A DNA stretch of 64,000 bases from Actinernus sp. WN-2022 (lineage: Eukaryota; Cnidaria; Anthozoa; Actiniaria; Actinernidae): the NCBI GenBank assembly GCA_030867875.1, contig JAOWCC010000577.1, positions 3,488,660-3,552,659 on the forward strand, read 5' to 3'. Position 1 is the first letter of the stretch. The number at the start of each line of letters is the position of its first letter. The notes under the pieces are model-generated. The model saw nothing but the letters and a program-made list of their open reading frames with translations, had not been told where the DNA came from and did no database searches. The position numbers and the translations under genes are program-made. This document shows, piece by piece, positions 1 to 12,700 of the stretch.

Positions 1-565
1 GTATACCTAGCACGGTAGTGTATTCAGGCCTCGCTCGGTTGGTCGGTCTGTATACCTAGCACGGTAGTGTATTCAGGCCTCGCTCGGTTGGTCGGTCTGT
101 ATACCTAGCACGGTAGTGTATTCAGGCCTCGCTCGGTTGGTCGGTCTGTATACCTAGCACGGTAGTGTATTCAGGCCTCGCTCGGTTGGTCGGTCTGTAT
201 ACCTAGCACGGTAGTGTATTCAGGCCTCGCTCGGTTGGTCGGTCTGTATACCTAGCACGGTAGTGTATTCAGGCCTCGCTCGGTTGGTCGGTCTGTATAC
301 CTAGCACGGTAGTGTATTCAGGCCTCGCTCGGTTGGTCGGTCTGTATACCTAGCACGGTAGTGTATTCAGGCCTCGCTCGGTTGGTCGGTCTGTATACCT
401 AGCACGGTAGTGTATTCAGGCCTCGCTCGGTTGGTCGGTCTGTATACCTAGCACGGTAGTGTATTCAGGCCTCGCTCGGTTGGTCGGTCTGTATACCTAG
501 CACGGTAGTGTATTCAGGCCTCGCTCGGTTGGTCGGTCTGTATACCTAGCACGGTAGTGTATTCA
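1..565. repeat. 49-bp minisatellite, 11 full copies plus a partial
   Basis: The unit starts gtatacctagcacggtagtg and repeats exactly every 49 bases (starts at 1, 50, 99 and so on to 540). I see no substitution among the first eleven copies. The twelfth breaks after about 26 bases and is followed by a degenerate echo to about 600. It ends 80 bases before a PX exon, so it lies in an intron of gene 1. The array probably continues left of the window. Confidence 0.97.
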
Positions 566-645
566 TACCTCGCTTGGTCTGTATACTTTCCGACCTCGGT
601 TAATAAAAACTAAATACCAAAACATATTTTATTGTTTGCTCTTAG

Positions 646-719
646 CTAAGAAGATGTACGGAATAACGGTTCACGTTAGCATGATGAAGAAATTGGAACG
701 GATTACAGATTTCACGAAG
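646..719 (+). CDS. Gene 1 exon 4 (PX domain, middle part)
   Basis: The exon is 74 nt, entered in phase 1 after ctcttag and left in phase 0 before gtaaag. It encodes a 25-residue stretch containing KMYGITVHV and KKLERITDF. It is nearly identical to gene 2 exon 4 (40344-40417), where the following exon is of the same type. The preceding PX exons are not in this window. Confidence 0.85.
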
Positions 720-3700
720 GTAAAGTAATAACTAATTTTGCAACACTAATTTGGAGTATGAAGTTCTATTGGTAAGTTTACTGAATGGTAGGCTTTCGAG
801 AAACTAGAGAAATTATATAGATCTAGACAGAATAAAAATATCAGTGGGGATTTCAGTTTAATTTCATTTACAAACTCAACGTCTGAAATATCACTTCGAA
901 ATCAATAGTTTTGTAAAGTGTTGATGACATAGCTATAACCTCCGTGTGAGTAGACCACCTTCATATGTGAATATGCAATCGGTGGATCCAAACTAAACCA
1001 TGTACAATATCGCCCCTACCTGGGCATTACGATAAGTAATGATTTAAAATGGAGCGATCACATTGACAAGATCTCCAACTGAGAGAAATGCAACCATCAG
1101 GTTCCCGAGAAGAAACCTCAATGTATGTCATCAGAAGGTAAAGGAGCTGGCATACATGCATGTCCCTTGTGGTGCAAGTTAACCCTAACCCAGCTGTACA
1201 AAATTGTAAATGGTGTTGTAGAGATACCTAAGCAGGACTACGTGTTACCAGGTTATGGTAGAACTACGTCTAACTAAATCCAATACAGAGTCTTTGTTGC
1301 TAAAGCCATTCCATTCCATGTTTTAAAATTAACTGAATTAAATTAACCGGCTGAGTTTTTGTCGCAGTATTCATATTTTAGATAGATATATATAGAGAGA
1401 GGTCCAAACTTGTATTTTTTTTAAACTGAGCCAGATGGATTTTGAAATGAATAACAAGTTGAGAGTATTACCCTTTGCCTATAACGCTTCACTGCTTTCA
1501 AAGTCTTCGTACGGTTCTACATGTACATGTTTCTTGAGAAACAACCAGGCTTTGATGCAGTACGTGCTTAGATATTGGAAATAAGTACAATAATCTGGTA
1601 TTGTTTTAAATCTTCTCCAGCGTTTGACTCATCTCCCTGATAATATCAGCCAGTGTCACCTTGTTCTCAACTTCTTTAAGCCAAACTCTCAAGATCTGGA
1701 TACTGCTCGAAAGTAAGTACTCTTTCTTTTTAATCAGGTAGTAAATTACTAGGTTATAGACAGATTATTACACGGAAAGTTGTGTAATACAGACTTAACG
1801 ATCCTGAAAGGCGAGTAAAATATATCAATTGACGTGGAAAGTTCCCAGCCGTATTACGATTTCTTCCGTGTAATAATTTGTTTATTATTCAACGTTCAGC
1901 AGCATCCATGAACATTAAAATTTCGCCAAAAGCTTACTAGATCGAAAAATTAATGAAACTGTTTTCGAGACTTCAATAGACTGTTACTTTAACAGCCCCA
2001 TTTTAATTGGCTCGCGCCCTAACAAAACCTTTGAAGTGTTTTATAAACCGGATAATATTTGCACTCGAAACGCCAAAATAGTCTATATAGAACGCTCAGT
2101 AAATGAAATTTTGTTTGTCGTCCATTTTTGGCGTTTCGGTGGTTTTTTTTTTGCGTGTGAGTGCGTAGTGTGTGGTGGGTGGTGTGTGGTGTGTGGTGGG
2201 TGGTGTGTGGTGTGTGGTGTGTGGTGTGTGGTGTGTGGTGTGTGGTGTGTGGTGTGTGGTGTGTGGTGTGTGGTGTGTGGTGTGTGGTGTGTGGTGTGTG
2301 GTGTGTGGTGTGTGGTGTGTGGTGGGTGGGTCTGTAAGAGGGGTTGGAAGTTGGGGGCGCGGGTGATAGAGCGAGAAAAAAATGTATGTGGAAGGGGAGG
2401 AGGGGAGGAACGTCTGTACTGGGTCCTTACATTTAAATTAATTTGCATATCCACTGTTACTTAATATGTTTTTATAATTAATTTCCTGTTCGTTGGCGAA
2501 CGGATTCTTCAAAGCGGAAGGGCTAAAGTGCAGCCGTTTTCTTCTACTCTCCTCCCCCTATAGACGCACTTTTTGTCTCGCTCCATTCTTTCGCGCTCTG
2601 ATCTCCAGAAAAACCCGAAAGAAAACACACCGAAACGCCTGCTACCCAGGACGATTCTGTAATAAATATAACTTATTGATCTCATAACATTGAAAGGAAC
2701 GATAATGTTTGTAGGATGTCGGTAGCAGCATCGGTCAAACCAAAGAAAAAAAGAAAACAAAACCGACGGAGGAGGATTTCGAAAAGTAAGTAACTGAGAA
2801 TTATCAAAGTTTTATATTTGTAATGGTCGTTTGAACAAGAAGTTTCTGTATAAAAAGCCCCTCCTCTTTTCACGCATGGCCACGAAATTTGAAATTCAAA
2901 TTACAGAGCAGTGAAGAACTTAAGCGAGTGAATCAGCCTCCTGTAAAAATGCGATTTGTTTTCAAATTGAGGCTTTACAATCAAACAAGGCATTAAAAAG
3001 TGAACAGAGGGAAGAAAGTTGTTTATTAAAGACTTTTGGTGGTATTTTATTACTGTTTACGAACTCTGTAGCCCTTAAGGACGGTGCCTACTAATGTCAG
3101 CGCGCATGCCGTTCTGCGCATCTTGCGTCCCGCGGGTCATCCCGCGAGACAGGCCATTTGCAGAACTATTTTGAAAAAGCTGTGTTAATTGCGTAATTTG
3201 ACAGACAGAAAGATGAAGGATTTTAAAATACGGTCGAAAGATATGCTTGAGAAAAGAACGATTTGGGAAATCTTTAAATTCCACTAAACGGCCACGAAAT
3301 ACAATTTTCAGCTGAAATGGAAGAGCCGACCATCTTATCGTGGGGAGATGGTTGAAGAATCGTAGATTTAGGAGATTGAATGAAGGTTGTTTGGACTGCC
3401 ATGAATCGCTGCTGTCTTTTCGCCCAGCGCCTGTCGATGCTTTCGTCAGTTTTTCCAAACATGGACTCGGCAGTATAAACAATGTGTGAATACGATCGAA
3501 AAAGCTTTTCGAAAACGGGTAAACCTCTTGGAAATCCAGAGAAGAATGAAGAAGGAAGGACTGTATGGGGTTTAAACACAAAAGGAAGCAGCAGCATGTT
3601 TGATTTTCAATGAAGAAAGTCAAAAGACGGGACTGACTCTTTACCTCGCCACCATCTTGAAAATCTCCCAGAATGCAATAAAAGAACTAAACGGATAAGC

Positions 3701-6700
3701 AAATACCGTATACAAAAATCCTGCAAAAACACCGGATCCGAGGTGTGGACCTATTAAACCAGCCAAAATATAAAATTATATGGTAAAAATGTATTTTTTG
3801 AAAAAGAGGCCTACCATCCCCATAACATTTTAAAACGCGTGGATACTCTCTTTTTTCTTTTTGTAAGCTATAATATAGAAGCTAATTTGTAAGCTATAAT
3901 ATAGAAGCTAATTTGTAATCTATAATATAGAAGCTAATTTGTAAGCTATAACATAGAAGCTAATTTGTAAGCTATAATATAGAAGCTAATTTGTAATCTA
4001 TAATATAGAAGCTAATTTGTAATATATAATATAGAAGCTAATTTGTAAGTTATAATATAGAAGCTAATTTGTAAGCTATAATATAGAAGCTAATTTGTAA
4101 GCTATAATATAGAAGCTAATTTGTAAGCTATAATATAGAAGCTAATTTGTAATCTACAATATAGAAGCTAATTTGTAATCTATAATATAGAAGCTAATTT
4201 GTAAGCTATAATATAGAAGCTAATTTGTAATCTATAATATAGAAGCTAATTTGTAATCTATAATATAGAAGCTAATTTGTAAGCTATAATATAGAAGCTA
4301 ATTTGTAATCTATAATATAGAAGCTAATTTGTAAGCTATATAGCTATAATATAGAAGCTAATTTGTAAGCTATAACATAGAAGCTAATTTGTAAGCTATA
4401 ATATAGAAGCTAATTTGTAATCTATAATATAGAAGCTAAACAACGTTTACATATAGTATAGAAGCTAAACAACGTTTACATATATTTTTGTCCATTTCAG
4501 CAAAAAATATATGGTCACTAATGAGGCTTACAAAGCAAAATTCGTAAAAAAAAGAAGAAGATAGTTATTGTAAGGTAAATGGTTTGATTGGCATCCTTTG
4601 TGAAGAATGCTATGTCTAACGTTTTTTACTCTAATATTTTGCCAGATAACCCAAAATATTAATCGAATTAAAACTAGTTTCTCGGACAAAGAAAAATGCT
4701 GAGTCAGCACTTTTTTTCGATTTTCATTCTTAATTATCTCTCTTAAACGTATGAGTACCCCATAAATTTTTTTCTGATTTCAAAAGCCCCTTAGGGGGTT
4801 CAAACAATCCATATAGATTTTTAGAAAACAAATGGGTTAGTAATTAGTAGGCACCGTCATTAAGGGAGCAGGTCAAAACACATGCCCCAGATAGCCACAG
4901 CTGTCAGCGCAGGGTACTACCCCCATCCCCCATTTTTGACCATCCATTCTGCGGGAGGGGGGGGGGGGGGGTGGGGCTATGGACACTTTTACTACAGCAA
5001 ATGAAATGATAGCGTAAGACAAAACATGCAGTGCATTTGTTTCTAGATAATGCCATTTAGCTTCGGAGATATTTAAGAACAATTTGTTTTTAATATTGAG
5101 ATTTTTCTCCAGAGGGGATGGCTGGCAGCAGCCCACACCCCCTGCCCAAAAATGGGTCCATCTTGAGGGCATGTGTTTTGACCTGCTCCCTAATATGAAC
5201 GGTTTAACATTTGTTTTTGATTTCAATTTCGCAAGATAAACAAGTGGAGTATCACATGGATATTCACTCGACAAAGGCTGAGTGACAACTGAAGGTGTCA
5301 GTGGACTGGCCATGACTCTTTTATACCGGAACTTCCTATTTAAGTATATTACTTGCTTGAAACTATCTTTGAATGATCGTATCCTGTTTACCAACAGAAA
5401 TGAGCATCACAGGCCCCGTGTTCTTTGAGCAATACGAAGTCATAGCCAACTTTGCCAAGCGGTTCAAAAATGGCTTAACACTGAAAGAAGGTTGTGTGGT
5501 GGAGGTGATTGAAAAGCATGATAATGGTGAGTTCACAACTAATACAGGAAACGTTTCCACTCACAAATTGTATTTTTAAAACTGCTCGCCCCATTCCCAT
5601 GATATGGCCACTTACGGTACTTACGCGCGCAGTCTGTAAATTATGCCATGTCACGTGACCGTTTTTGTTTCACTCTTCTAATTATGTTCTTCTTCACAAC
5701 CAAATCACAGCGGAACAAATAGAAACAAAGTAAAAATAAACAAAACACAATACAACAAGTAAGGTTAAACATTCATTACTATAAACTATTTCTGATCAGT
5801 TGAATTTTCTTGCTCTTTTTCGTAATTATTGTAAACTAAAGACATTCTTAATGAACAAGAACGATCATGAACGACAGTGCACTCGTAGGATTTGTCGTCT
5901 GGGCGTATCCAGCTTTTTAAAATTCGTAGGCCAATAGAACGGAAATGTTTAGATTAGACTTTCGCAAATGCTTTCTGTTGTACTTTCAGGTCATGTTTTG
6001 TGTATTTCGACAGCTCCTTCATATCAATAAAATAGCAAGCAAAAGTGTCGTTTTGAACTTCCCGCGGCTTCTTACATATTAGGAAAATTCCATATTCCAT
6101 ATTTGGAAGAGCTGCCATGACATTCAAAATGGCGGTTTCTAAGTCCCAGACGTATAGATACCCCACTGATCATCGACATAAATCCATCTTATTAATCTTG
6201 CTTGCTCGTACCACAAGTTATGGACCAAGTTTCCCGTGCGGTCCAAGCGAGAAACCCCTTAAGAAAGGGACAAAACGAGGTTCGGCCATAACTGACGGTA
6301 CGGAATGAGCAAGCGAATTTAATCAAATGTTTATTATAATTATGCTCAAAAGTGTTCAAAATCAGCTTTCCTTCAATTTCCTGATCCGTACGGGAATTAC
6401 AATAGGCATATAATAAGAGTACTGATTTGTTCGTTCCCAGGCTGGTGGTTTGTTGATGCGGAGGGTGAGCAGGGCTGGGCACCATCGTCATATCTGCAAC
6501 ATGCGGATGATCCCGATGAGAGTATGACAACAGTAAAGTACAGCGCAGGGGAAGGTTAGGCTCTATGATCAGACTATCGTATCGACCTATTCAATAATGG
6601 CTGTTCTATTAGGTAAAGTGAATAGCACCTTTTCGTGTAGAGCAGTTTCAGAGTAAATTCTTTGATTGCGGCAAATACATCAGCACTTATTATCCATCCA

Positions 6701-9700
6701 ATATGTGACCCGATAGCTGCACCCCTCCATATGGTAGTTATCACCGAATGAACTTCTTGTGTGCATAGCGCGCGCAACGACAGTATAAACATACTAGTAT
6801 GCTATTGCAAATCCAGCAATCTGATTGGCTATGCTACTCACTATCTATTCTGTGATATGTAGTAAGAATAACGAATGTCCAATGAAAACCCTTGCTATAA
6901 TTGCAATTACCCGATTTCGACCAATTAGAAGCCACGATTGATTTCACAAAATCTAACATGGCAGATGTAATCATTCATCAGCGAGTGAGATAAACATTCA
7001 TTTTGTGTTAAAATACAGGAGAACACTTTAGTTTGACTTCTTCAATACAGAAAATACATTCGCTTATGTCTATATATAGATCACATAAATGCAAAATTAA
7101 CAGCGAAACCTTTTCAATCTCGTTTACTGTGAGCGATTGTTTACCATGTGGTCGAACTGAAGTTTTACAAACAAAAAGGTATCTGAAATATCAAAATAAC
7201 CTTTGATATGACCTTTATACAGTAGAATAGTTCTTTGTTTGTGCAGAATGCTAGTATGTAACCATGCCTGTTATTTTTAAGGGCACCGTCAATCAAATTG
7301 AACCTTCAAGTTTCTTTAAAACGAAACTACAAAAATAACACCCTGAGATAGAATAGACATATCATGTGAATGTGCTGATATGCTTTACAAACTACAAAAA
7401 TAACACCCTGAGATAGAATAGACATATCATGTGAATGTGCTGATATACTTTACAAACTACAAAAATAACACCCTGAGATAGAATAGACATATCATGTGAA
7501 TGTCCTTAGTGATATGTTTTTCGAACTTTTTCAATAGAGGATGGCAAAGATTAAAAGCTTATTCTAGAGACTTGATTTGTGTTACAGTGAACTGATTTCC
7601 AGTTGCTCTAAATTTCTCATATTTTCTTCAGTATTGCTAGTTAGCAGTCAATCCCCAGAGATTCAAATAACAAAGACGTCAACTAAACAACCCAACCAAC
7701 CCCACCGAACCAACCCGACCCCACCAACCAACCAACATACCAACCAACATACCAAGAAACACTCACAAACAATCACAAACAATTACAAACAATCACAAAC
7801 AATCAAATAATTAAATAATTCCATCCGTGAGTGAGTGAATAAATGAGTGAGTAAATGAGTAAATAAACTATCAGCCGATAGAAACTTCGAGTTCGTAGTC
7901 TAATTGTTAATTAATAGACAACCGACGCCAATATTTAATAGCATTTTAGGTCCATTTTAAAAATGTCGGTAAAGCATATTAGATCAGAAAACAAATTTGG
8001 AAATAGGACGACCAAAAACCAAGCTTGAGATAAAACTTATAAACACGCAATATTTTAAATTATTATTCCAGGCGAGATTTATATCAGCACAAAAGCGTAC
8101 AAGGCTATGTTGCCGGATGAGCTGAGCTTTGATGTAGGTGTCAACCTCCAGGTGACAGAGAAAAATCTGGACGGCTGGTGGAAAGCCATGTAAGAAATTA
8201 AGGAACTCATTAATGTAAAGTATTATTAATAATAAAAAGCTTCTAGTAAAATGAGGTGCCGAGCCATTGCGAAACCCCATACATTTCGAACGTAAATATT
8301 GCTATATATATATCAAACGCATAGATGTAAAGAATAATGTTTTCGGTTGATTTTGAGAGAGAACTCATTGAAGCCGAAAAAAATCGAAGCAATGGTTTAT
8401 GTAACTTTTACCAATTTCGTTATTTGGTTTTAACTACTCATTAAACGTCATTCATTTGCTTCGCTAACTCGTGGATATGCGAAGCATAAGAACTAGTTAA
8501 GGCTGATTCTCACGTGCGAAGCAAGAAGATGAAAACGGTCCTATACTCATGTAGCTCCATTGTTTTTGTACTGCACGTTCTAAAGATTAGCGTGTTTTGT
8601 ATTGTTGGGTAAGCCAATACTGTGGCTCGTTTCGAGCGGTACAGGGCGGATCAGCCTTTATTGTGATGGAGGAGTTTAGTCACTCGCTAATATGGCCAAA
8701 AGAGCCTGAGTGAGTGTGAATGAGGTTGATAATAGCAATCACTACAACCCATCAAATATTTTCTCTCTCGTGTGATTGGTTGAATACGTCACATGACCCG
8801 ATATTTTCTCTCCCTCAGACTACAAATATCAGCGAATATACCCCCTGTGAGTGTAAGCGCGTCAAAGAAGGGGAGGGGAGAGGGGGGAGGGGGGAGGGGG
8901 GAGGGGGGAGGGGGGAGGGGGGAGGGGGGAGGGGGGAGGGGGGATGGAGGGGTCCAACCAACAAAAACCTTCCGTGGGGGGTACCAAATATAATGCAAGG
9001 CACTTCTACATGATACAATTAACACCTTGTATCCACGAGTTCCCCAATTATGACCGACTTTGGTAAATTACTTTTGAATCGTCCCTTTGTTCCGTTTTGT
9101 TAGATACTATATAGGCAAACGCATGGAATCAAGGAATTATTCTCTTAGTAGAGAGCAAATTCAGCCGCTAAAAACAGATGTGAGACCGTATTGCCGACAG
9201 TATATGGCTGGCTATAAAGAAGTGCCACAGTTTCCTTTTACAGAGTACAATTTATGCTAATTAAACAACACTGACCATTATATACTAACACTGAGTTATT
9301 ATTTATTTTATGATCGTTTACTAAAGAAATTGACAATTTACTCTGTACTGACTAGATATAACGGACGTGAAGGAATGGTGCCATCCATGCACATCAAGAA
9401 AATAGGCGAGACTGAAGAAGAGGAACAAACCAAATCATCCTCTCTTACGAGATACAACAAATATGAGGCTGGGGAAAACGAAGAGAAAGGTAAAGTAGAG
9501 TTGCATTGCAATGGCAAACTAAATTCAATAAATATAGTTTTGTCGCAGTTAAAACCTTCACTGACTGTGTAGCCAGTTTACCTTTAAGAAAATATGACCT
9601 GCTTTCCATATCTTTGTTCCCTGTTATAAATACGCATCATATGTTGGGAGAACAAAAAAAAACTTTAACGTCACGAGCCGCTAGGCAAGTGATTTTCAAG

Positions 9701-12700
9701 TTTTTCTGCGTTCTCCAAACATTGTTTATAACAGGAGAATAAAGACATGGAAATCATGTTATATTGCTTTTATAAAATAACAACATGCAACAACAACATT
9801 GAAAGGAGGTACCGAGCGCGCACTGTTTCCATGTATACAAACATGTATTTTAGCCAATCAGGGCGCGTGTACCATTTGGAATATTTTATAATTATCGTTT
9901 CAGTTCTGTTTTCACTGCTGGTAAATTGATTATTTCGGACTTCAACAGATCAAGATCGATTTTCATTGTTGTTATACAGGATAAGGCGCGTTCCTGTGCT
10001 ATATTCACGAGTTAAAAAGAGCAAAATAGCTAACATACTATTCTTGTTTCAGTTTTTGTAATTAATATAAACACGTTTCATTTCCAGATACCTCTGATGA
10101 AGTCCAACCTGAAAGAAAGCAAAGCGTAAGTTTCATCAAGTTATTTAAGCAGGTTCGAAAGGATTTTTTTTGGGAAAAGTCCTTTAATCGGAAGCTCTGT
10201 CAGGGAAGGGGGTAAAATAGTGCATCGTCGGCCTCCAGGAAGAGCTACCGACGTTAAATATAGAAATTTACTTTACTTTAACTGGATGGTGTTTTCTTTA
10301 GGTTTTACAGTAAAAATGCCAGCAACACACAGTTTTGTATATTTTGTGCTTGTATCTTTGACTGTGGATATCTCACTTAGGAAAATCGTGTGTGAGGATT
10401 GGCTCATCATGGCAAACAATATCGTGGCCGCCGCGCATGCGTAGAATGCATTGCACGTCGTTCCAAAATTAGTGAAAACAGTGAAGACTAGGCTTACTTT
10501 TTCGCGATTTTCCCATTTGCTGCTTTAGTATTTACATTTTTTAAGGTCCACAAGTTCTAAATTCAGTGAACATGCCTGCTCCAGTTCTCGACTATGATTG
10601 CTAACAAGTTGTGGATGATTAGACCGGTTTCCGATGCTGTGCTAAAAAAACGACCCAAATTAGCTAGATTCGCCATACCTCTTCTGTTAAATACTGTAAA
10701 GGCCAGTCATAAAGCCCAATCACAAAGACTTAGTAGTTTATGTTTGAGGTCCACACGTTTGAATCGGTTCTGCAGATACCAAAGTAAATTCTAACGCTAG
10801 AAAAACGAGTTGAAATACTTGCTTTGGTGGTTCCAAACGTCCTGTAAATAATGGCATTTTAACGCCAAACCTCTCCTTCCCAAACGTACAAAGGTTAAAG
10901 GGGCAGACCCGACTCGTTCAGCTGTTACATTTCCCTTCGCGCAAGACGTTGAAAACAGCAGCTCGTCCGCCATTTTGACTGTCGATGTCCATGTAACCTC
11001 TCCTCATTCTACAAACACTCATCACCGGTTTTGTTAAAAAAAAATGAATTTCCACGTACGCGCCCGCAATGACAACCGCTTACTGTACGAAATTGTTCGC
11101 CATGTGCCGCAGCCTAATGTATTTTGATATAATGGGCTCCTGTTGATATATAGTTCTTACGCGAATATTTAAAAAGATTTGCCAGGGCCGCAAGGAGTTG
11201 TCCGCAAATAGATGGTCGACTGTATATATATTGTATTAATTTGTCGATTTCACCTTTCTCTTTAGGTTAAGATGAAATATCATATTGCAAATGAGCTTGT
11301 TGTTCGTTCATGCATTCACGAGCCCTCCCAAACCCTAGGAGGAATGCCAATTAGGAAAGAGAGCAGATTTGAACTAATGTCGCAGGAACACCTCACAATA
11401 CTAAGGAACTCCCTGTTCAAAAGCCCCGAAGAGAAAGATGAAGCCGATGTTAATATCCCAAACAAGGAAGTAGTACAAAGGATCGAAAGCAGTGTCCGTG
11501 AAAACGTTGACGAAAAACAAAGCGATTTATGTGCTAAATGGAGTCCTCAATCTCCGGATGATCTCAGCGAAAAGTTTCAGAAGAAGGTACAATCAAACAA
11601 GTATCAATCCTTTACTCCTTTTGCATCCGAGGGAAATAAGTCTGTATTGGGTTGTACATTAGCATTGATGCCAATGTTGATCAACAACGAGGAAATGAGA
11701 CCTGGAGAATCATCCTTGAAAGCACCAGCTATAAGAAAACGTTCAAGAAGTCTCGAGGAGCTGAGAACATGTTACTCTGAATCAGCTATTCAAAACAGGT
11801 CCCTGAATTCACCAAGTCCCTCAATCTCTGCATCAGAAGATGACATGCAAAATCAAAATACCTTGGCTGATTCTATGAAGAAAGATAATTTCAAAGGCAG
11901 TGAGATCAGCGCCGTGAATCCTAATTTGCCGGTGATGGAGGAAAAAAAAAGAGGGAAAAAGCCAGTTCTGAAGAACCGAGCGAAAAGTGATGGCGTTGAG
12001 TTAATGACCCGTCGTTGCATTCTGTCAAGTGACGACATCTGGGATTCTACACAAAGTGGCCACGTGAGAAACAATGATCGTAGCGAGATGTTAATGCAAG
12101 GCAACGAGCACAGTAACGGAGATGACCAAAATCTCAATGGTAACGGGAGTACAAACTACCTATCAGTAGAAATGTCATTGGAAAGACGAAATAAACTTAA
12201 CGATGACATTTTCCAATATGATCAGGTACAGACAACGCAGGCTTTGCCAAGAGAATGTTTAATAGACGAGGACAGCACAAAAGAGACAGAACGCTTCCCC
12301 GCACGAAAATTATATAATATAGAGGACTTAGTGGTGCCTTTGCAGTCCCTGCAACAGTTAAAAAAAGAAAACGGTAAGCAAGCGCCTACTTCGAGACATA
12401 AAACGCTTATGTCGGACAAAGGAAATTTGGGAATGATAATGTACTCTCGGGAAGAAAACAGCTTGCACCAATGCCCAGACCAGACTACGGAAAGTCACCC
12501 CCCATGTTGCTCTACTTCGGAAACGAGCTCGACATTAATATTATTCTCAGATAAAGGCAGCTCTTCTAGTGAGGAATCGGATTCGGATGAGGTTTTAACG
12601 TATGATGATTTCTTAGATGAAGAAGAATCGTTTCCCCAGGATTATGGAAGCACTGATTCAGAAAGCGGCTTCTTTGCGACAGATGTTTCAAGCCCAACGG

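Noticed and set aside
720..1620. A missing PX exon between gene 1 exons 4 and 5
   Set aside because: Initially suspected, but gene 2 shows that exon 4 is followed directly by the LP-x-x-ISQC exon; the earlier PX exons lie upstream.
2036..2464. Overlapping long ORFs on both strands (VCGVWCV and PHTTHHT repeats)
   Set aside because: Produced by a 7-base TG-rich simple repeat; no complex protein and no splice or homology support.
3075..3623. 182-codon minus-strand ORF
   Set aside because: Lies within a TTAA-flanked transposon; no recognisable domain, and the frame uses the element end. Possibly a decayed transposon gene, but unsupported.
4873..5394. 173-codon minus-strand ORF spanning a MITE and an exon
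   Set aside because: It runs antisense over SH3 exon flank and the TAA MITE, with a poly-P stretch from a G run; composite artefact.
8720..9025. Gly-rich and Pro-rich ORFs
   Set aside because: Translate a G-rich heptamer array; no other coding evidence.
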